Shown: piece after piece, positions 56,801 to 64,000 of the stretch
Layout of the letters: the number at the start of each line of letters is the position of its first letter
Position numbering within the stretch: position 1 is the stretch's first letter
Source: Tulasnella sp. 424
Taxonomy: Eukaryota; Basidiomycota; Agaricomycetes; Cantharellales; Tulasnellaceae
DNA length: 64,000 bases
Direction of reading: 5' to 3'
Assembly (NCBI GenBank): GCA_019633425.1
Contig: WSUB01000022.1
Location: forward strand, 62,001 to 126,000
The notes under the pieces: generated by a model
Database searches by the model: none
What the model saw: only the letters and a program-made list of their open reading frames with translations
What the model was told of the DNA's origin: nothing
Position numbers and translations under genes: made by a program

Positions 56801-58149
56801 GACCAGGCGCAGATGGCCAACATCGCCAAGAAGCCGATTTTGAATTCTTTAGCAAAGAAAGGATCTTGTGTTGGCTTGAAGTTATGAGCTTGATCGGATC
56901 TCCTAGCGAGGCCATTGCTACGGCAAAGCGGGTATATGGCTGGCTTGCGGTGCGTTTGCAGGTCTGATTTGAGCGGTTGGCACTTGGACTAAACCTACGT
57001 TTTTAGCAACACCCCAACGTGATATCAAGGGCCAACTTACTGGCAACCTTATGGAACGATGTGCAGCGGTTTATCGCTGCATTTTCGGAGCCAATTTCAT
57101 TCAGCCCTCTTCATATATACGCTTCAGCGCTTGCTCATTGTCCCGTGGAGACAGAATTATGGAAGTGCTATGGTAGCTACGCAAAAGTCCGAACTGTAGG
57201 AGGTCTCCAAGGTTCAACATGGCCATCCAACCTATGGACCAGCTCGATTGGTAGTTGGGTCTTCTCAGTTTCATTTTCACCAGACGGTGCATTTCTAGCA
57301 GTTGGACTCAAGGATGGTACAATTTGTCTGTGTGATGCTCAGGCAGGAAGCCAGTTAGGCGAACCGATGGAAGGTCACACCGACCGGGTCTACTCCGTCT
57401 GCTTCTCGCCGGACGGCAGGCTTCTAGCGTCTGGATCCCGCGACAACACAATTCGCCTCTGGGATCCTCAGACAGGGAAGCAGGTCGGTGAGCCGCTGAC
57501 AGGTCACACTTCCTGGGTCAGCTCCGTCTGCTTCTCGCCGGACGGCAAGCTTCTGGCATCAGGATCCAACGACAAAACAATCCGCCTGTGGGATCCTCAG
57601 ACGTGGAAGCAGGTCGGCGAACCACTGACAGGGCACACTCACTTGGTCAACTCCGTCTGCTTCTCGTCGGACGGCGAGCTTCTGGCATCTGGATCCGACG
57701 ACCAAAAAATTCGCCTCTGGGATCCTCAGACCGGGAAGCAACTAGATGAACCGCTGACAGGTCACACCTCCTGGGTCAGCTCCGTCTGCTTTTCGCCAGA
57801 CGGCAAGCTCTTGGCATCCGGATCCGACGACCAAACGATTCGCCTGTGGGATCCTCAGACTAGGCAGCAGCTGAGCGAACCCCTTACAGGTCACACTTCC
57901 TCGATCAGCTCCGTCTTCTTCTCGCCGGATCGCAAGCGTCTGGCATCTGCATCCCGCGACCAAACAATTCGCCTGTGGAATCCGCAGACCGGGGAGCAGC
58001 TCGGCAAACCACTGACAGACCACACTGACTTCGTCAACTCCGTCTGCTTCTCGCCGGATGGCAAGCTTCTGGCATCCGGATCCGACGACCAAACACTTCG
58101 TCTATGGGACCCCCAGACCGGGAAGCAGCTAAGCGACTCGGAACCATGA
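53807..58149 (+). CDS. NACHT-WD40 NLR-like protein N2, in-frame stop after seven blades
   Basis: Tandem paralogue of N1 with the same layout. It has a helical N-terminus (KELGKAHERLKEESGGYG), the linker, the second helical module (ISGALPVVGGYLGAVAKVGS), CLPGTRVETLERTDNWI, and NACHT with GMAGRGKST near 55552 and ILIVVDALDECD near 55840. After an intron it encodes WD40 blades of 43 aa. The reading frame stops at TGA 58147-58149, exactly at the end of the seventh blade (QTGKQLSDSEP), while four more blades and the conserved tail follow in the same frame to 58977. The N1/N3 start ATG is lost here (CTGACACTACC), so I start at the next in-frame ATG, 53807. Either a truncated seven-blade protein is made or the copy is becoming a pseudogene. 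Confidence 0.75.
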
Positions 58150-58670
58150 ACCGGGCACACTTCCTGGGTCAACTCCCTCTGCTTCTCGCCGGATGGCGAG
58201 CTTCTGGCATCTGGATCTGACGACCAAACAATTCACCTTTGGGATCCTCAGACCGGGAAGCAGCTAGGTGAGCCACTGACAGGGCACACCTCCTGGGTCA
58301 GCTCCATCTGCTTCTCGCCGGACAGCGAGCTTCTTGCATCTGGATCCGACGACCAAACAATTCGGCTGTGGGATCCTCAGACCGGGAAACAGCGAGGCGA
58401 ACCGCTTACAGGTCACACCTCCTGGGTCAGCTCCATCTGCTTCTCACCGGACGGCACGCTTCTGGCCTCTGCATCCCGCGACGAAACAATTCGGCTTTGG
58501 GATCGTCAGGCCGGGAAGCAGCTAGGCGAACCACTGACAGGTCACACCGACTCCGTGTACTCCGTTTGCTTCTCACCGGACGGCAAGCTCCTGGCATCTG
58601 CATCCCACGACGAAACACTTCGCCTGTGGGATCCTCAGACCGGGAGGCAGGTCGGCGACCCGCTGAAAGA
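57372..58670 (+). repeat. WD40 minisatellite of N2, 129-bp period
   Basis: About ten near-identical 129-bp units continue through the premature stop without loss of periodicity apart from a ~6-bp insertion at the stop itself. It has the same core text as in N1. Confidence 0.8.
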
Positions 58671-58977
58671 TCCTGACGGTCATCGAAACATATCTGAACC
58701 TTATCACCCTCCAATTATCTGGGATACTCTCACTCTTCAAAGACCTCATATTCAACCCGGCCCTCCAAGTCATGTGACTTCAGCCGTTCTAGAAGATCAT
58801 TGGGTGACCTTATCTTCCCGGCGCTTGTTCTGGCTCCCTCCGCAATACTGGGATCCACATTCTCAGATGATGATATTTTCCAGAGGGAAGCTTGTCGTTA
58901 CTGCTGAAAATTTCTTACATATTTTTGATGTTCCCGGCGTCCTCGAGCTATATCATCGACTCGTTGCGCATTCATAG
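58150..58977 (+). pseudogene. Stranded C-terminal part of N2: four WD40 blades and tail
   Basis: This stretch is in the same reading frame as N2, directly after the TGA at 58147. It encodes four further blades (HTSWVNSLCF, HTSWVSSICF twice, HTDSVYSVCF) and the tail HWVTLSSRRLFWLPPQYW found at the end of N1, with a stop at 58977. The stop is its only visible defect. Reading it as translated would need readthrough, a sequencing error or an unrecognised splice. Confidence 0.65.
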
Positions 58978-60749
58978 TATTTTCGATCCCCTTTTATGAC
59001 CACATGATGTTCACGACAGCTGACACGCGCTCCGATGGCCTCATACACCTATTAGAAGACGGGCTTCGGCACCGGTACTACTAGTTTTGTCTGTGGTCGG
59101 GAATCAGGTACTGTTTAGTTTGGCCAGCATTTGCTCGGCCTTGCAATTGGATGGTTCCGGATAACCGTTACTAATTGTCTTACGTTCATGTATGTTTCTA
59201 ATGCGTGTTGCGTCAGAATTCATCCACAACTTGGAATTCTGAGTAAGTGAAAGCTCTGGCCCTACCTGGCATACATTCGTTCCGCCTAAGCACGGTTGTC
59301 CGTAAGAGCCGTGTGTGCTGGGATTCGGTTTCTGAAAGACCGCCAGAATTGCTCAGGGAATCGAAAATGAGACAGTCGGGCCGCAGTCATCAATCTCACG
59401 TGCTGGAGGCATGCTTATTCTTTGAGCTGCAGGGTAACGCCGTGAACGCTCTACATGGCAGCTGTTGTTGGTCAGCGTAGTCGAATATGTAATTCGCAGG
59501 GCGCCCGGGCCTACATTACTAAGTAGCTTATGAATTACGAGAGATATATAGCTTAGGAGCGCCCTTTTAATCGGCAGGTCATGCCAAGGCGCTCGAAGCT
59601 TCATGGAACGTTTGCGACGGGCCCGGGTAAACGGGCTTTGAGGGCGGACATGAACTCCTGGGAATCGTAACGGCTTCCCAGCGCGAAGCTCAGTTCCAGT
59701 TCCTGGTGCCATCCTATACTCGATCCCCAAGCGGAGTTGCGATTCGTTCATGGGGGGATCGAGTAACTCGCCTGATCAAGTTCAGCTAGCATCCTCCCGA
59801 AGCCTAGGAAAATCTTTCAAGGGTAACGCAGCAGCGAGCTAGATAAATAATGAACAAAACAGAATCATCCGGTGCGTGGGCCCAAGCTTCAACTAAGAAG
59901 CTGAGCCGGGATAGCGTCGGGTTTAGTCGAGATTGTGCTCGGGCACTATCGAGGGCTTGCACGTGCAACGTCTAGGGGAGTGCTTGGGGTAGGGGGAATC
60001 TGTTCCAGCTTACGGTAAATTTATATTCGCTCCAATGCTCATTAGTTTACTTGTGTTCTAGTTATATTCATATGGCCTCGGCTCAGTTACGTCTCTGAAA
60101 CGCTGCTTCGTCGCATTATCTCCGTTGGGCGGACGGGTTCAACCGCACTAAGCCAGGAGACGCATATGTGCATCTAATGGTAATTAGACCACGCTAAGAC
60201 AGACTTGGAGACCGACGGTCCTCATTCGAGACTTCGCTTACTGCTCTTTACAGGGTCCCGCGAACCTACGGCTAAGTAGGTCCTTTGGTTGATTACGCCG
60301 GATTCGTCGCTGCTTTTCCGTCTGGTTCAGCGTCTGATGAAAAGGGGTCGGCACTCCAATCCACCCCTTCCAACCTGACAGATGGCTATCACGTACAATG
60401 CGGCTCAAGGAGGAAGGGAGGAGAGAAGGATGGAGGAGAGGATGCTGAATTGGTACAAGCCAACAAGGGTCAGAAACATACACACCACAACAAAGACCTA
60501 GAGGACGAAATTCCACTTTGAACCGCATCCCTCTCCTTCCCTCTTGTATTCAGATCCTAAGTTGCCTCTCAAGCAATCACCGCTGATCAGAGAAGGACAA
60601 GGATAAGAGCGCTGCAGGAGGCGGCAGGAAGAGGGAGATAGTCCACCTACTGGTGGTTGTAACAAACGCCTCGGTGGGGCACGTCAGAAGAATGGCGGTA
60701 TCAGCCCAGCGTTGGCGATAACGCTGACCTCCGCCGCACCCCCAAGTGC
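58978..60749. other. Intergenic between N2 and the third NLR unit
   Basis: The left part matches the 3' flank of N1. No gene is supported. A diverged PAM18-like relic (GGGRKREIVHLL) is at about 60590-60710, matching the one at 51800-52070. Confidence 0.45.
60590..60720 (+). pseudogene. Possible PAM18/TIM14 relic, second copy
   Basis: The frame SAAGGGRKREIVHLLVVV followed by TNASVGHVRRM and a stop resembles the GGF..KM..REAALILGV...HRRxM region of PAM18-type J proteins, but has no HPD. It is homologous at the DNA level to 51940-52070. Confidence 0.25.
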
Positions 60750-62857
60750 ACTGTTGGCTTGAGCGAGAGACTGAGAGCTTTCAAGACTCTAACTTACACT
60801 CTTACCCTCACGACCGGCGTATATTGGGGGGGGGGGGGCGTTGGCGGAATATAAACCACCGTGCGCCAACACTCGCGTCCCAACTCGAAACTTCCACCGA
60901 CGTCAGTCTAAACGACAAGTCCTCATCGGTATCCCCAGACTCGACGTTCGAAGAAACACCATTCCTATCCGCATTGCTACCCTAGTGTGCCCATGGCTCT
61001 CGTCACTTTGAACGTGAAGTCCCACCAACCTCGGCAACCAACTATACAGAACGTCAGAGACCCGAACAACAGAGAGAGCGGTGTCGCCCACCCCTTTCCT
61101 CCAACGCACTGTCCACATGCACCTCTTCAACATTGCTCCAATCTATTATCAATCAACCCAAGTAGGACTCGTCGCACGATATTGCATGGCCGAGCGATCA
61201 GCGCGAGCCGAGTCGCCTCCTGTGCTGCCTTCATCTTCATCGGAAAACATACGAACCGCAACACAGACTGAAGGTAACGATTGGCCAACATAGTGATGGT
61301 ATTCGCAATTACTCCGCCGTAGTGGAGGACAACGAGGAAGACGTAGGCGAGTCTAGGTCATAACGAGAGAGGAGGGGACTGGGAGTCGACCAACTTTGGG
61401 AACTGTCTGGATACACGTGAGAGCTTGGTTGGATTCAAGCTATCGCTGCGCTGCCTCCATCGGAATCCCCTCCCTTAATTCGCCTCAACAGCCTGCTCTG
61501 GTCGGATTCTGCAACGTGCATCCTTCTGAAATACACTCCTCGCGCTTACGCCTCGAGTATCGACCTTCCGGACCGCCTCAAGTCACGATCGCTCGTGCAG
61601 CACCATCCATCATCGATCGCCTCGGTTCCGGTGCCTTTTCCAATGACGACTGACAGGCATCCCGGACTACAATTCGAATACGAATCACCTTCACCAACCG
61701 CTCTCAGGCTGTCAAGTGCAAGGTAACCGCTCATCATCCACCGTGGCGGCACATCGAACATCGCAAAACCCAGAAACACTAGGAAAACGGCGTCTTTCCC
61801 ATCTCTATCCGCTCACCGAACGCAAGCATTCTTCGTCGAATTTCCAACTCGGCGGTCATAACGGCCGCGGTTGAACGGGTAGGGAGACGACGAGCCAATG
61901 CTCTAGCGGACAAACCTCCAACACTGTCGTTCGGTCTTCCCTCTACCGGTCGCTCCCTTCGGTCAAGGCAAATCCTCTAGGTATGTCCGCGGACTGCACT
62001 TTCGCTGGGAGGAGGGCGCAGAGCGGAACAATACTGATGGAGCCCAGGCATGGTTGTGACCAAAGTAGTCTAGTCTCAGCTTAAATATTCTCCTTGGATA
62101 AACTCCGTGTGCTCCTGACTTTATACGTATTCCGTGTCGCGGTCGTGTGTGTTACCCTCCTATACCCAACGGCTTGGGGTTATGCTAAGATTGCATACAA
62201 GGATTGTTCATATGTTTGCGATCCATCTACCAGACTGGTGGGGTACCCGAAAGTCGAAAATCGAACATCAGTGCCACAACAACAAGAACACACCGGCCAG
62301 GAGTTACACCGGGAGTATGTCACAATTTTCGCCGGCGGAAACAGGAGCGAAAATGCTGATAGGATGGCAGCTTTCGCCATTTGTTCGATTGTTCGAAAGG
62401 GTGGCGAAAATGAAACGAAGCTTTCGCAATGGCAGAAACGGGGCGAAGGTGAAAGGCGAAAATGGCGCTAGAACAAAGGGGTGGCGAAAACAGACTCGTT
62501 TTCGCTACCCTTTTCACGCTACGTTCGACGAGGCGAAAACCGCATCCCGCTTTCGCCGCACCTTCCGTCAATTGAAAGGCTGGCGAAAGCTGCCATAATA
62601 GCACGGTTTCCGCAAGCGTTTTCGCGAGCGAAAATTGTGACATACTCCCGGTGTTAGGCGCTTACAACCGTAAAGCCTCCCGTCGTCAACTCGAGGCAGC
62701 CCCGTGTCCTCAGCCATTTAAGGCTCTGGGGGGAGGGATACGAAGTCTCTCACTTGCCCCAAATCCCCCTTCATCTTCTACCACTTACCCAAAGATCTCT
62801 TGAACCTTGGATTCCCAATCGACAGCAGCAACTGAACTCAACGAGACCCACGCGCTC
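60750..62857. repeat. NLR upstream block, copy 3, interrupted by a MITE
   Basis: Collinear with 44620-46316 and 52101-53806 until about 62303, then interrupted by the 347-bp element at 62307-62653, then continuing to the start of N3. No other gene is seen. A poly-G run lies at about 60827-60838. Confidence 0.6.
62307..62653. mobile_element. MITE, 347 bp, 26-bp perfect TIRs, TTA target duplication
   Basis: Both ends carry a perfect 26-bp terminal inverted repeat beginning CACCGGGAGTATGTCACAAT (right end in reverse complement). The element is flanked by TTA at 62304-62306 and 62654-62656, so a 3-bp target-site duplication. TTA/TWA duplications and this size are typical of non-autonomous PIF/Harbinger elements; the superfamily is inferred from the duplication alone. 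The inside is packed with GCGAAA and TTTCGC words in both orientations. Open frames run across it on both strands but start in the TIRs and look like by-products of the stop-poor inverted repeats. It carries no transposase. Confidence 0.88.
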
Positions 62858-64000
62858 ATGGCACTACCAACGACGCGCGATAACCCTGCACCGCCTTCTC
62901 GCAACGACGTTCCCGCCTCCAGCCTCGGGGGTAAGGTGGACGACGCCAGGAACGGCGTACTATCTATTCTCAAGGTAACGCTGGGGACACATTCTATCAC
63001 CTTTCGTCTTAGCGCTCATAAATCTACGGTATAGGGCACCAACTGGCCCAGGAAGGCCAGGCGCGATGTCCAGGACTTGATTCAAATGGTGGAAACGAAG
63101 CTCAATCCTGACCACATCCCCACGGACGATACCCAAATGCCGGAAGACCTTAGGGATGCAATCGAAAAACTCCATATGTACGTCGGTGACGACTACACCT
63201 TCGCCTCCTGCTGATTCGATGTTCTCCTAGGGAGCTGGAACGCGTGCACGAGAAACTGAAGGGAGAATCGACGAAGTATGATACCACGATGAAGAGGCTG
63301 CTAAGAAAGCTCAAGAAACTCTTCTCTCGAATGAACCGAAGTGACTGCATCGACGTCTTGAAGCAGTGTCAAGAGGACGTCGACGCGAACTTGAAGATCC
63401 TTAACGTCAGTTGGGTATCATGTTTGAACATGCTCGGCGGTCGTTCTCATTTCGGTTTCCAGAATAAGTTGGGGAGCCTTGAAATAAAGAGCGATCAGCG
63501 TACCTCGCAGGAGGTTCAGTTGGATTCGAAGAAGAACGCAGGGCTTATAGCGGAAGGTTCCGTCGGCGACGACCTTGGAAGACTGTCCGGTACACCCATC
63601 GCCTCACCTACAGCCCCACCTGCGCCGAACGCAGTCTTGGAGACCCCCAAGACCTCCGCGCCGTCGAACATCCCATCAGGCCAGCCTACATCGGCACCCG
63701 CCGATATCCAGCCAGCCAGCGTCGCGGCTGGGAAGCAGGAAGAGAGTTCTCCACACGTAAACCTGCTCAAAGGCGCGAAAATGACGGATATAAAGAGCGA
63801 GCAGCGTACCTCGCAAGACGTTGGATTGGATTCGGAGAAGAACGCGGGGGTGATAGCGGAAGGTTCAGGAGGCGATGATTCTGGAAGATTGCCCGATACG
63901 CCCATAGCCCCGCCGACAGCCACACCTGCGCCGGACGCAGGCTCGGAGGCGCCCAAGAACTCCGCGGCGTCGAACATCCCAGCCGACCAGCCCTTATCCG
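62858..64000 (+). CDS. NACHT-WD40 NLR-like protein N3, N-terminal part, cut by window end
   Basis: Third tandem paralogue of N1 and N2; only the N-terminal region lies in the window. It starts MALPTTRDNPAPPSRNDVPA at the ATG conserved with N1. Exon joints follow N1: GGKVDDARNGVLSILK / GTNWPRKARRDVQDLI, then ELERVHEKLKGESTKYD and LFSRMNRSDCIDVLKQ, then NKLGSLEIKSDQRTS. The Ala/Pro/Thr linker is longer than in N1 because a ~102-residue segment is duplicated in tandem with a 306-bp shift (about 63484-63789 and 63790 onward), both copies containing EGS-GDD-GRL...TPIA. The frame is open to the window edge. NACHT and WD40 parts should follow outside the window. Confidence 0.75.
63484..64000 (+). 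repeat. In-frame 306-bp tandem repeat in the N3 linker
   Basis: ATAAAGAGCGATCAGCGTAC at 63484 recurs as ATAAAGAGCGAGCAGCGTAC at 63790, and the similarity continues to the window end. The 306-bp period is 102 codons, so the reading frame is preserved. N1 and N2 have one copy. Confidence 0.7.

Noticed and set aside
62134..62643. Overlapping open frames on both strands sharing the start MSQFS
   Set aside because: They arise because the terminal inverted repeats of the MITE read the same from either end; no protein domain is present.
1..64000. CRISPR arrays, rRNA genes, prokaryotic operons
   Set aside because: Short-spaced direct repeats with spacers are absent and gene structure is clearly intron-rich eukaryotic; no rRNA sequence was recognised.

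Overview
The window looks like a chromosomal segment of a filamentous basidiomycete (Agaricomycete type). The evidence is: many phase-consistent GT-AG introns of about 50-70 nt; a fungal CBM1 cellulose-binding module on a GH5_5 endoglucanase; expanded families of F-box and NACHT-WD40 (NLR-like) genes; and a membrane-anchored GH29 fucosidase. The order cannot be fixed from sequence alone. Almost every gene belongs to a recent local duplication, so the region reads as a fast-evolving accessory or subtelomere-like locus.

Layout. Positions 1-9200 are mostly non-coding and consist of two diverged copies of a ~4.5 kb unit. The left copy carries one small four-exon gene (3648-4206, minus). The right copy has lost that gene by a clean ~0.6 kb deletion, and both hold a relic of a TPR repeat. 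Positions 9208-16599 carry two tandem, minus-strand, multi-intron CBM1-GH5_5 genes. Both look intact, but both have Ala where the catalytic nucleophile Glu belongs. Positions 16600-25410 are largely empty except for a Ser-rich protein with a Cys/His-rich tail (20538-21886, minus).

Positions 25411-38891 hold four head-to-tail plus-strand F-box genes (A-D). They share an F-box, a CxxC...CxxC segment, a coiled-coil and a large C-terminal region. Only gene B keeps an in-frame C2H2-like finger at the end. Two relics of the fucosidase C-terminus lie between B and C. An aldo-keto reductase (39601-40975, plus) faces a GH29 alpha-L-fucosidase (41138-44459, minus).

From ~44620 to the right edge are three tandem NACHT-WD40 units: N1 intact (46317-51363), N2 with an in-frame stop after the seventh WD40 blade (53807-58149, with the rest of the propeller downstream), and N3 cut by the window edge (62858 onward). 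A 347-bp MITE with perfect 26-bp terminal inverted repeats and a TTA target duplication sits upstream of N3. Remnants resembling a PAM18/TIM14 J-protein lie upstream of N2 and N3.

No operon logic applies. The genes fall into three functional groups: plant cell-wall interaction (cellulose binding, defucosylation), ubiquitin-ligase receptors (F-box) and intracellular NLR-type sensing. All are typical birth-and-death families in plant-associated fungi. That link is inference from gene content.
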